DNA of 64,000 nt from positions 204,225 through 268,224 of the forward strand of contig CAWAMM010000005.1 of the NCBI GenBank assembly GCA_963783145.1, written 5' to 3'. Origin of the DNA: DATGKG01 sp963783145 (GTDB taxonomy: Bacteria; Desulfobacterota; Binatia; Binatales; Binataceae). Shown here piece after piece: positions 42,703 to 51,630 of the stretch (its first letter is position 1; every line of letters begins with the position of its first letter). The translations under genes and the position numbers were made by a program. The notes beneath the pieces were generated by a model. The model was not told where the DNA came from and did not search any database. It saw only the letters and a list, made by a program, of their open reading frames with translations.

Positions 42703-44903
42703 TGGCCGCGTGGGGGGCAGCCTCGGTGAGCTTCGGCTCCGCGCTTCGACTGGCGGGCCTGCGCTTTATCGGCGCGACGCTCGCGGTGCTGTTGCTCGCG
42801 ACCACATCCACCTGGGCTGATTCGATGGCGGTGGTGACCTCGCAATCCGCCCAAGGACCGAATGATACCGTGTCATGGTCCCGTCTGGGTGGTAATGCGA
42901 CGGTACTCGGGCAGAGCTTCAACACCAGCTCCGCCAGTGGCACATCGGTGAGCGTCAGCCTGAATGGCCCCAACAGCCTGCTCGCGGTGGTCTGCCCCGC
43001 AAGCACATGCAGTTGGGCAGGTGGCGGAATACCCGCGGGCGATACCCTGCTCTGGACCTCCAATGGCAACAATGGCGGCAACGGACCCATCACCCTAAGC
43101 TTCAATCGCGGCGTGGCGGGCGTCGGCGCTCTCATCCAGGCCGATGGTTCAGCGCAATTTACCGCGTCTATCCAGGCCTTCAATGGCTCGACGTCGCTGG
43201 GTAGCTTCACCGAAACCAGCAATTCGACGGGAACTGCGGTCTACCTTGGGGTAATTGACCGAAGCGGTTCCAACATCACATCAGTAATCTTCAGCCTGAC
43301 CAGCGCGCTGGGAGTGACCTCTGATTTCGCGATTGACACCCTGAACCTCGGATCCTCGTTCGTCAGTCCACCACCGGCGACGCCAACCCTCACCATCACA
43401 CCGACCCCGGTTCGCACTGCCACCCCGGTCCCCACCGCGACGGCTACCATCACCGTCACCCCGACCAAGGCCCCGGTGCAGGCGCCGACCTCGACCCCGA
43501 CGCCCGCTCCTCCGCCTCCGTCTTCGTCAGGAGGAAGCATCACCTTCGTGGGCACGAGTGCGATAGCAGATAATAGCGCCGCCGTTAGTACGGTCGCGAT
43601 CGGCCTCCCCTTGGGAGTTCAGTCCGGCGATGTCCTGATCGCCCAGATCGTGGTTTACGATGGTACCGCTTCCAACGTTCCGAGGGCTCCGACTGGATGG
43701 ACCGCGATTCGCGACGATGCGGTAAATAGCGGAGACAAAGCGACCTCATGGCTCTATTATCACGTCGCGGCATCGAATGAGCCGGCTTACTACTCATGGA
43801 GCATTGTTCCCAACTTCGCCGCCGGTGCGATGGGCGCGTGGCGCGGCGCCTCCAATACCCCGATCGACAAAACCTCCGGAGCTACGGCCGCCGGCACTGC
43901 ATTTTCACTCGCAGCGCCCTCGCTGACTCCAGCGCAAAATAACGAGCAACAGATTTATTTCTATGGTGCGCAGTCCGGCTCCGCTCCCACCATCAGCGTG
44001 GCGAATGGCTTAAATCTACGCTTTGATACCCGCTCCACGAAGGAAGGCTTCACGCTCGCCTTCGCCGATGTTGCCGCCCCCTCGGCGGGCACCGCGTCGC
44101 CCACGTATGCTGCCACGAGCGGCAACGCGGCGATGACCGCGCAGGCCATCCTGCTCTTCCCCAGTTCGGCGGGCGCGAATAACGCTCCTGCACCGCCCGC
44201 ACCACCCGCGCCGACCGTGACTCCGACGCCGGTACCCGCACCCTCTGGAGGAAGTATTTCGTACGTCGGAGCCGGTGCTTTAACCGACTTTAGCAGCCCG
44301 ACCTCGATGGTTGCTCTGGCGGTCCCATCCGGCATTGAGTCGGGCGACACGTTGGTTGCCCAGATCCTGGTCTACGATGGCACCGGTTCGGACATGCCGA
44401 CTGCGCCGGGCGGATGGAACAGCATTCGGCACGATTCGATCAGCGACGGTAATCAGATCACTTCATGGCTCTATTACAAAGTCGCGGGGTCAAATGAACC
44501 CGCATCGTACGCGTGGACTCTAAGCTCGAACTACGCCGCAGGTGCGATGGGCGCGTGGCGCGGAGCCTCCTCCAGCTCGCCGATCGATAAGAATTCTGGA
44601 GCAGGGGCCACCGGCACCAGTCCGGTTTCGGATTCGGCCCCCTCGCTGACACCGAGCGGCAATGGAGAACTGCAGGTCTACTTCTATGGTTCACAGTCTG
44701 CTTTAGCTCCAGCGCTGACGCTCTCGGGGGCGCTCAATCGACGTTTCGACGTCGAGTCGGCAAAGGAGGGGTTCTCCCTCGCCTTTGGTGACGCGGCCGC
44801 GCCGGGCGCAGGGACGCCATCTGCCACCTATTCCGCCACTGCCAGTATTGGCGGAGGCGCGGCGATAACGGCGCAGGGCATCCTGAGCATCCTTCTGCAC
44901 TAG
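42702..44903 (+). CDS. Large secreted protein with duplicated beta-sandwich-like domain
   Basis: About 733 residues. After a signal (FIGATLAVLLLATTSTWA) comes an N-terminal domain of ~190 residues (AVVTSQSAQGPNDTVSWSRL to VTSDFAIDTLNLGSSF), a Thr-Pro linker (TITPTPVRTATPVPTATATI), and two copies of a ~200-residue domain. Each begins SIxxVGxxA, has a central SWLYY with ASNEPA or GSNEPA, and ends near TAQAILLF or TAQGILSI. The repeated domain resembles those in phage- or surface-associated proteins; function unknown. ATG 42702 is chosen because GGGAGGTG lies eight bases upstream. Confidence 0.8.
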   Translation: MAAWGAASVSFGSALRLAGLRFIGATLAVLLLATTSTWADSMAVVTSQSAQGPNDTVSWSRLGGNATVLGQSFNTSSASGTSVSVSLNGPNSLLAVVCPASTCSWAGGGIPAGDTLLWTSNGNNGGNGPITLSFNRGVAGVGALIQADGSAQFTASIQAFNGSTSLGSFTETSNSTGTAVYLGVIDRSGSNITSVIFSLTSALGVTSDFAIDTLNLGSSFVSPPPATPTLTITPTPVRTATPVPTATATITVTPTKAPVQAPTSTPTPAPPPPSSSGGSITFVGTSAIADNSAAVSTVAIGLPLGVQSGDVLIAQIVVYDGTASNVPRAPTGWTAIRDDAVNSGDKATSWLYYHVAASNEPAYYSWSIVPNFAAGAMGAWRGASNTPIDKTSGATAAGTAFSLAAPSLTPAQNNEQQIYFYGAQSGSAPTISVANGLNLRFDTRSTKEGFTLAFADVAAPSAGTASPTYAATSGNAAMTAQAILLFPSSAGANNAPAPPAPPAPTVTPTPVPAPSGGSISYVGAGALTDFSSPTSMVALAVPSGIESGDTLVAQILVYDGTGSDMPTAPGGWNSIRHDSISDGNQITSWLYYKVAGSNEPASYAWTLSSNYAAGAMGAWRGASSSSPIDKNSGAGATGTSPVSDSAPSLTPSGNGELQVYFYGSQSALAPALTLSGALNRRFDVESAKEGFSLAFGDAAAPGAGTPSATYSATASIGGGAAITAQGILSILLH

Positions 44904-44940
44904 GGCGTGGCGATTGCGTTCAGGATGCGATCTTCGGGGG

Positions 44941-45024
44941 ATTGTTGCGCAAACGGGACTTTAGGGGGTCAAGGTGACTCGGACGCAAAGGATGGGGCGC
45001 AAAATGAACCATCGATGCAACAAT
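44941..45024 (+). ncRNA. Candidate structured leader RNA
   Basis: ATTGTTGC (44941-44948) pairs perfectly with GCAACAAT (45017-45024). Inside lie GTCA/TGAC (44968-44978) and GATGG/CCATC (44991-44995 with 45009-45013), with GCAAACGGG and GGACGCAAAG in the joining regions, reminiscent of the c-di-GMP-I (GEMM) core. A second GEMM helix is not visible. It lies 213 bases before ATG 45237. Confidence 0.35.
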
Positions 45025-45236
45025 AGTGAGACAGCGCCCATGGGGGCTTGAAAAAGTTGTTAGTTTGCAGGGAATTTTTGGAGGAACAGTTTTTGCTGAA
45101 TCGTGCGCCTGGGAGGGGAACTTTCTTACTTCTTTCGCACCACCGCCATCAGTATAAGAAAACGTTCCTTAATACCTTGGGCAAAAGTAGCCCGAGGCCC
45201 GAATCGTCTCCAAGGAAGGGTTTTTAGGGGGGAATA

Positions 45237-46448
45237 ATGAAGCGATCGCTTATGTTTTTCGGCCTCGCTGCCGCCGCGCTGCTATCGGCGGCCGTCCCGG
45301 CTATTCACGCGCAGGAAGAGGGCGCGACGCCGTCGATCCACCTCTATACCAAAACCATTCCGCTCGATGGAGCCGGCGTTAAGGCAGCGCACCAGGCGGC
45401 GAATACCAGCGCCGGCGCGGCGGTAGCTGGCGCGGCCGTGGCTTCCGCGACCCTCCCGATGTGGAACTACACGATAGTCGCTCCGAAAGATGGCAATACC
45501 TATCCCGGCACGATGGTGGGTGCCAATCCAGGTTTCAACGGCGCGCGAACTACGAACATTCCGACCGTGGTAGTTCCCGTAGTTATCGTTCTTTCGAATG
45601 GTAGTGTGTACGATCCGACCGCCTCTGACACATGCTCCCCATTTTCAAGCAGCGCACTGAATCTGTTGATGAATTCGCCCATCTTTCTGTCGTCCTCATA
45701 CACCATCAACGGTATAAACATGGGCAGTGGCCAATATATCGACGAGTTCCAACGCGCAAATTTTTACGACACCAATGTTGAAATTACCGGCAACAGCTAT
45801 CACACCGTATTAAATCCAGTCTCCACAGCCGCATCAGTAACATTCCAGGTACCAGCCGGTCTCGGCGCTTCGTGGTTTATGGGTGGTTGCAAGAATCTCG
45901 CGGTAGTCGATTACACCACCTTCAATAACTTCGTGACGAGTTTGCTCCCGAATCTTGCGTCGCAGGGCGTCAATCCGGCCAGTCTTCCCGTGTTCCTTCT
46001 GCACGATGTCGTCATGGCAACCGGTGACTCGCCCTTTGGAAACTGTTGTGTTGTTGGCTATCACGGTGCGGTAGCTTCCGGCTCTTCGATTCAAACCTAC
46101 GCAGAAGCGGACTACGACACCTCGGGTGGCATCGGCATTCCGGACATCCAGGCATTCAGTACCGCAATCGGGGAATGGATGGACAACCCTTACGGTACGA
46201 ATGCAACTCCGCCCTGGGGTGGCACTGGATCGGTGGGAGTTGGAGCATGCGACACCACTCTTGATGTTGGCAGCCCTCTCACTGAATGGGGTTTCCCATC
46301 AGTCTTGATGCCGAATGGTGTCTATTACAATCCGCAGCAGCTCGCATTTTACTCGTGGTTCTTCGGTCAAATCCCCTCAATCGGGGCTGGCGGAGGATAC
46401 GCCGACGGAGTCGCGTTCACGGTGCCCGCGCACAATTGTAGTACCTGA
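45237..46448 (+). CDS. Secreted protein of unknown function
   Basis: 403 residues with a signal peptide (LMFFGLAAAALLSAAVPAIHA). The middle has PTVVVPVVIVLSNGSVYDPT and a segment with FVTSLLPNLASQGVNPASLP. Near residue 315 it has FSTAIGEWMDNPYGTNATPP. I associate similar proteins from Acidobacteria with a SHEIxEW-type metal-site motif; here the His-Glu is replaced by Thr-Ala, so if related it may be non-catalytic. GGGGGGAATA precedes the ATG. Six cysteines are spaced through the mature part. Function unknown. Confidence 0.7.
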   Translation: MKRSLMFFGLAAAALLSAAVPAIHAQEEGATPSIHLYTKTIPLDGAGVKAAHQAANTSAGAAVAGAAVASATLPMWNYTIVAPKDGNTYPGTMVGANPGFNGARTTNIPTVVVPVVIVLSNGSVYDPTASDTCSPFSSSALNLLMNSPIFLSSSYTINGINMGSGQYIDEFQRANFYDTNVEITGNSYHTVLNPVSTAASVTFQVPAGLGASWFMGGCKNLAVVDYTTFNNFVTSLLPNLASQGVNPASLPVFLLHDVVMATGDSPFGNCCVVGYHGAVASGSSIQTYAEADYDTSGGIGIPDIQAFSTAIGEWMDNPYGTNATPPWGGTGSVGVGACDTTLDVGSPLTEWGFPSVLMPNGVYYNPQQLAFYSWFFGQIPSIGAGGGYADGVAFTVPAHNCST

Positions 46449-47003
46449 TTGATTCCGTACCAGCTACTCGACCCAGGGCGAATCGCGGGTGCCTATGAGA
46501 CCGGATTCGCCTTCGCTTTGTAGCCGGCGTTTGACGAGCGGCTAAGCATTCCATTCCTTCGTCTGCTCTCCGGATCGGGAGAGCAGATGCGCCAAGCTGT
46601 TGAGATGACTTTTGAACAGCCTGCCAGGCTGCCGCGACGGGTTCTAAATTGCCGAAATGCGGTCGGCCCCCGCCCCCGCCAAGTGGTCTAAAGCCTAAGA
46701 CTCGCTCCATAGAGTCCCTAAAGATTCTCATACATTAATTGACCGCGATTATCTCATCGCGTCGCGTGGATGATGAGATTCCCGCGCAGAAATAGGAGCT
46801 TGCTTCTACCAGTCCGGCGACAGGCTAAAAAAATCGTGGATTTTTCTACAGTTTTTAACGGATCGCTTCTTGCTGTCCTGCCACTTGCGTAGGTTTTAGC
46901 CGGTTCCAAGGGGAGCCGCGCCCCGTAAGCGTCGCTCTTCGCTTTCGATCGATGAATAGCAAGGAGGACGCAACTCGAAGGGGTGAGTTTTACGGGGGGA
47001 ACA
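46449..47003. other. Gene-free region with hairpins
   Basis: 555 bases without a recognisable gene. A perfect 10-bp hairpin lies at 46562-46571/46578-46587 (TCTGCTCTCC with loop GGATCG), but it has no T-run. GGCGAATC/GATTCGCC at about 46478-46509 is a second inverted repeat and may end the preceding transcript. Confidence 0.45.
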
Positions 47004-47633
47004 ATGAAGCGAATCCTTTGTTTGTTCTTAGGGCTTGCCGTCGCCGCTTTTATGGCTTTAGGGTCCAAGGCCTACGCCGCCGGCGCTGAATCGCTAAGCC
47101 TCTCAGTTTCCGACGGATGGGCGGTCTTCAGCGCGATTGTCGAAGCTGGCGCCTTTTCGCTGGCATGGTGGCAATGGCGCCAGAACAAGCATCGGCGTGA
47201 GGAGGATTTTATCGCCGCGTTGTTCCTCGCGCGAAGTACTTTTGCGACCTTCGATGGCGCCATCAAAAAATTGTTGACCTTTATCCTCGAAGACGCGGGT
47301 CGCCGGCGCTTGGGCCCATTCTCCATTGATAGAGGAAGAAACGAGACCCAATTGCTCCACCGGTCGACGGTCCTGGCGGCAGGATCTGCGCATGCTGATG
47401 CGTTAAGGAATCTGTCCGACTACGTCAGCGCCAAGGATCGGAAGCGGATCGCCTTGATCCTGGATCAACTAGCCGAGTGCCAATTTGCCGATAGCGACTC
47501 AGCTCTGCTTCAGTCCGCGATCGAGGCTCGGGATAGGTCACGAGACCTGTTGTCCGGCATCGGGCCTCAAGAATTCGGAAGGCATCACTCGGACGACCTC
47601 GGCCAACCAAAATCGGCCTATCGGCGTCGTTGA
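47004..47633 (+). CDS. Hypothetical exported/membrane protein
   Basis: 209 residues. ATG 47004 has GGGGGGAACA upstream. The N-terminus is a signal or anchor (ILCLFLGLAVAAFMALGSKA), a second hydrophobic stretch is WAVFSAIVEAGAFSLAWWQW, and the rest is a basic, helical, Arg/Leu-rich region with DSALLQSAIEARDRSRDLLS. I do not recognise it. Its leader (TTTACGGGGGGAACAATGAA) resembles that of the gene at 45237, suggesting shared control. Confidence 0.6.
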   Translation: MKRILCLFLGLAVAAFMALGSKAYAAGAESLSLSVSDGWAVFSAIVEAGAFSLAWWQWRQNKHRREEDFIAALFLARSTFATFDGAIKKLLTFILEDAGRRRLGPFSIDRGRNETQLLHRSTVLAAGSAHADALRNLSDYVSAKDRKRIALILDQLAECQFADSDSALLQSAIEARDRSRDLLSGIGPQEFGRHHSDDLGQPKSAYRRR

Positions 47634-47891
47634 TCGGCGATCACAGGGGTACCGCCCTGGCCCCTGGCCCCTGCCCATCGCTTGATGGTCCGAATCAGCG
47701 ATTCGTCCAAAAGCTCTCGCGTGTGATGCGTATGCTATTCCGCGGGGAGAGACTTTTGAACGGCCTGCTGGTGAATGCGGCGGATTCCAGACGAGCCAAA
47801 TGTCACCACCGCCATAACCCGATCGCAACAAAGAGATACTCCGTTGTGCCGAGCTCGTGCCAAGCTGAGGAGGAACGTCGTCGGATGGCGA

Positions 47892-48416
47892 TCATGGATT
47901 AGGAGCTGGGGTCGAGTTTGGCGGCCCCGACAGAGTGTAACCCAGGGGTTGCCACTTGTCATCGTCGTAGGTCGCCCCAATCTCCTCGACCGTAGACTTT
48001 ACGTTGGAGAAAGAGCTGTCCCAGGTGATTGTCACATAGGTACCCTCGGGCATTCCCTCCATGTTGGTCTTATATTCCACGCTTTTAACCTTCCTGGAAA
48101 GCAACTGCCCGTACGCTGAGCGCATCGCCTGGATTTGCAGGACCCATTGTTTCTTGGGATCCGCCTGTTTTAGCCAGGCGCCGGTTTGGTCCCAGCAGGT
48201 CGCGTACTGCCCCTGATCCAGCAACTTCAGCCACGCCTCGATTGCCGCAGTAGCATTTTTGGTCGAGTCCTCTTTCGTGGTTGGTGGTATCTTCGCCTTG
48301 TCGTGTACGACCTGCGATTGCGGAGACTGCGAAGACTGCGGCGCCTCGGGTGTGTCGCACGCATAGCCACCCAACACCGCTAACAGCACCAACGAAACTA
48401 TTGCTCCTCTCGTCAT
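47892..48416 (-). CDS. DUF4019-domain lipoprotein
   Basis: 174 residues. The signal ends in GGYACD, a lipobox-like site, followed by a Ser/Gln linker. The DUF4019 core has AIEAWLKLLDQGQYATCWDQ, LSRKVKSVEYKTNMEGMPEG, TYVTITWDSSF and TYDDDKWQPLGYTLS. Family members are small periplasmic proteins without a known reaction. It is transcribed from the minus strand, downstream of the Thr-Pro-repeat gene, with a terminator between them. Confidence 0.83.
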   Translation of the reverse strand: MTRGAIVSLVLLAVLGGYACDTPEAPQSSQSPQSQVVHDKAKIPPTTKEDSTKNATAAIEAWLKLLDQGQYATCWDQTGAWLKQADPKKQWVLQIQAMRSAYGQLLSRKVKSVEYKTNMEGMPEGTYVTITWDSSFSNVKSTVEEIGATYDDDKWQPLGYTLSGPPNSTPAPNP

Positions 48417-48633
48417 TCTCCTTCCTCACCCAGCGAAGCGAATTCTTATCTGACTTGGAGCCCGGCAGCAGCCGTTTGCCCGCGACAAGGATAATCGATT
48501 TTTAGGCGGGCTGCGAGAAATCGGGCTCAATGTTTAGTGTAGCGTCGAGACCCGCACGGTTCGAGTCTGACCTTCAAGAAAATGAATGCTCTTCAATCGA
48601 AGTACGAATTTCTACGACCCTCGGAACGACAAA

Positions 48634-48668
48634 CCGCCGCCCGTGGTCTCCCACGGGCGGCGGTTTTT
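48634..48668. terminator. Strong hairpin terminator
   Basis: A perfect 13-bp stem (48634-48646 with 48651-48663, loop TCTC) is flanked by AAA on one side and TTTTT on the other. It lies 22 bases after the stop of the Thr-Pro-repeat gene and can act on either strand. Confidence 0.88.
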
Positions 48669-48689
48669 GCCTGCCGATTGATGAACCAG

Positions 48690-50932
48690 TTACGGCGTGA
48701 AACCGATGATACTGGCGGACTGCGATATCGCCACTCCCAGCACCGGATCCTGTAGGAAGAGGTTTCCTCCGGTTCCAGTGCCAGTCGTAGGATTCGAGTA
48801 GGTCCAGTCTGAGCCGCCATCACTCGTGATCGGAACCGTCACTCCACCACCCGTGGTGGTGTTAAATCCACCCGGAGGAGTCCCGCCGGTGTCGCCCTGT
48901 ATGTAGGCTTGCAGCATTCCGATGTAACCCACCGGGCTAGTGGTGGTACCGGATGCCGGGGTGCCGCCCATAATCTGATTGATCGTTATACTACCGGTCG
49001 GATCAAATCGATCAGGTAACGTTCCAACAAACGGACCGTCAGTTCCGGCGGTGTTTTCCACCTTGTCGGTGATCGAGATACCACCGTTCAGCGGCGGAGC
49101 GAGCCCGGTCGCCGACATGCCGAGTCCGATGTGTCCGGCACTGGACGGACATGTTCCGCCATTGCTGTTACAGGTCGTACTATTGCTTTCGCCGAAGTAC
49201 GAAAACACATCGCTGCTGCTGAATCCGCCAACTGCGCGGCCATTCGCGGGCACCTGAATCTCTCCACCAGGCTCTCCCAAGTTGCTCGTGTTGCTCTGGG
49301 TGACGGTGTTGGTCAAACTGCTACTGCTTCCCGAGTTAAAATCGAGAATCGGAGAAGTGCACGGTCCACCAGCATCCGATCCATTCTGAAGGCACGTGTT
49401 CGAGTAGGTGAAACCTGCTGCCATGCCGCGCGCGGAAATCGCCGTGCTGGTGGTGGTGTTGATATAGGTGAAAGTGAACTGATTCGTGAGTTCACTCGCG
49501 GCCGTGCCGACCTCGTGCCAGAACATTGCCTGCTCGAGGTTCCCGGCTACGATAGTGTTGCTGGAACCACCAATTTGTTGCCACGGCGGGATTCCCGTTC
49601 CTGGGGCCGGAGGCATGATCGTAATCGGAGGTGTACCGGTCGGTGCAGGTGATGGAATCAGCACGTTCACCACGCACACGACGAGATCACCAGTCGTGCG
49701 AGGCGAACCCGGCGGGCAAAATACTACCGTGTTTCCGGCTTGTCCGTTGTTTTGAGCCCCTCCGAGCGGCGGAGAAGGTGCGCTAACGGTCGGCGTTGCC
49801 GTCGGCGTAATGGTCGGCGTCGGCGTTGGGGTCGGCGTCGGCGTACCGGTGGTAGTCGGCGTCGTGGTCGGCGTCGGCGTGAGAGTTGGCGTCGGCGTCG
49901 GCGTAATAGTCGGCGTCGGCGTGGCCGTAGTAGTCGGGGTTGGAGTCGGCGTCGCCGTCATGGTCGGCGTCGGCGTTGGGGTCGGCGTAGCCGTCGTGGT
50001 GGTAGTCGGCGTCGGGGTCGGCGTCGGCGTAGCGGTGACGGTCGGCGTCGGCGTCGGCGTACGCGTCGCCGTGACAGTCGGCGTCGGCGTTGCGGTAGTG
50101 ACGTCGGAGTCGGAGTCGGAGTCGGGACCGGCGTCGGCGGAGGAGTCGGCGGGATCACGGGGCAATTACAAATGCCACCGCCGGTGCCATTTCCCACCAA
50201 CGCGCCGCACTCGCTCTGCAGATAGAAAATGTTGTTCGGGTCGCCACCGCCATTGTCAAACAGCGCAATCTGGGTCAGGCCGGGGATGAAGATGCTGGTG
50301 CTGGTTCCCTCGGTGATTTCCTGATTGTGCGTAATGGCGCCCAGAAGATTGAACGCAGACGAAACACTGAAGCCGGGCTGAGCGGTCGGATCGCAACCGG
50401 CGTAACATGCTCCGGTCTGCGAATCGGGGCAGAAGTGACCGTTGCTGCCAGGTCCGTTGGGAACGTAACCCACGTTCGCGCCCGACGCGATGATCGCGAT
50501 CGAACCTTGCCCATTGTCGAGTCCGAGGGGAGTGGTGATCGCCCAGTCGTGGGTCAGATCATGCTCAACCGAAAAGGTCTCGATGCCTGCGGGGCTGATG
50601 GGACAGCCGCAGCACTCGCCCATTTCCTGGTCGGCGTCAAACACATAAATCATGGCGCAGGTGTCTTGCCCTTCGCCACCGATATTGGTGTCGCCGCTGC
50701 CATTGGGGTTGATCAGGGTGAGGATGTTATCGCCGTGCCCGTCAACGTCGGTGTCCTTGCCGAAGGTATCGTAGTAGGTCCAAAGGACTTCGCCGGGGCC
50801 ACCCGAATTAGCCTGGGCTCCGACGGCGCCATTGCGCAGACTGCTCGCCTGCGTCGGGCTTACGAGCGCCGTAGCCGCGAGTAACAAAACTCCGGCAACG
50901 ATCAAAGCTCGTGCTTTTCCCGTACTAAACAT
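48690..50932 (-). CDS. Secreted Thr-Pro-repeat protein, frameshifted within the repeat
   Basis: Two frames together give one protein of about 745 residues. From ATG 50932 (GGGAGG eight bases upstream) come a signal (ALIVAGVLLLAATALVSPTQ), a domain with VLWTYYDTFGKDTDVDGHGD and CGCPISPAGIETFSVEHDL, and a Cys-rich end (SECGALVGNG and ICNCPVIPPTPPPTP). At about 50100 the frame must shift to continue TPTPTVTATRTPTPTPTVTA over ~115 residues. The C-terminal domain (GNTVVFCPPGSPRTTGDLVV, FWHEVGTAASELTNQFTFTY to ASIIGFTP) follows. Adding one G at the ACGTCAC site restores the frame. Slippage, phase variation or sequence error are all possible. Confidence 0.7.
49795..50135. repeat. Imperfect GTCGGC hexanucleotide repeat tract
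   Basis: About 340 bases of GTCGGCGT-type repeats encode the Thr-Pro linker of the gene on the minus strand. The frameshift of that gene lies at one end of the tract (near 50100). Confidence 0.88.
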
Positions 50933-51630
50933 GCTCGTTCCTCCCCGATGTGCGGCAAACCATTGCTGCCGCGACTTTATGCGTCCGACATACGTCAAGC
51001 GCCGTGATGTAGACCTGTGATGCATAGTGACTGGCCTGCTTTTCGATCCGAAAACCTCCCACGCAGGCAACGCGAAACTTCGCGAGAATATGGGCCGCCG
51101 CGGATGAAGTGTCCTGCGCGTCGAGGTGGTTAGAACTGGCTGACCCAAGTTGCATAAATTCTGCGTACCTTTAGCGCTTTTGATCGTGTAGACGCAAGTG
51201 CAACATGTCTTTTTAGTCCGTTTTCATGCTCTTTTGGAGAATCGTTAACTCGCGGCGCTTAGCTAAACCATACATCAACGAATAGGGATTTTGTCCCTTT
51301 TTGCCCTACCAAGGGACCGCGATCCGCTCTCCTTTATGCGACCCCTGCCGGCCTCGCATTAGAAACCCATTAAATTTCATATGCTTGCGGCTAACCAGCG
51401 GCGCTTAAAAGCGTCGCGCAGACGGCGGATTGCCGTGTCCTTTGGTGCGGCGCTGGGGGTTTTACCGCTCACCATTTGACTTTAACCCGCTAAGCAAGCA
51501 AAAGAAGAGACGTTTCCATCATTGAGGTTGATTTGATGCGTGGCCGGATGCCTCCGCAGGCCCAGGTCAGATGCATCGACAGGAGCGACATGCTTTTCGC
51601 AGGGCATCCGGCATCCGGGGCGCCCATAAA
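50933..51630. other. Divergent intergenic region
   Basis: 698 bases between the divergent Thr-Pro-repeat gene and the YfhO-like gene. No convincing gene was found. Long for this genome, it may hold control sites for both directions. Confidence 0.45.

Noticed and set aside
46562..46587. Rho-independent terminator
   Set aside because: The 10-bp hairpin is perfect but has no T-run on either side; kept only as a hairpin note.
49740..50289. Arg/Gly- or Val/Gly-rich plus-strand ORFs over the hexanucleotide repeat
   Set aside because: They are artefacts of reading the GTCGGC tract in other frames; the coding strand is minus (Thr-Pro).
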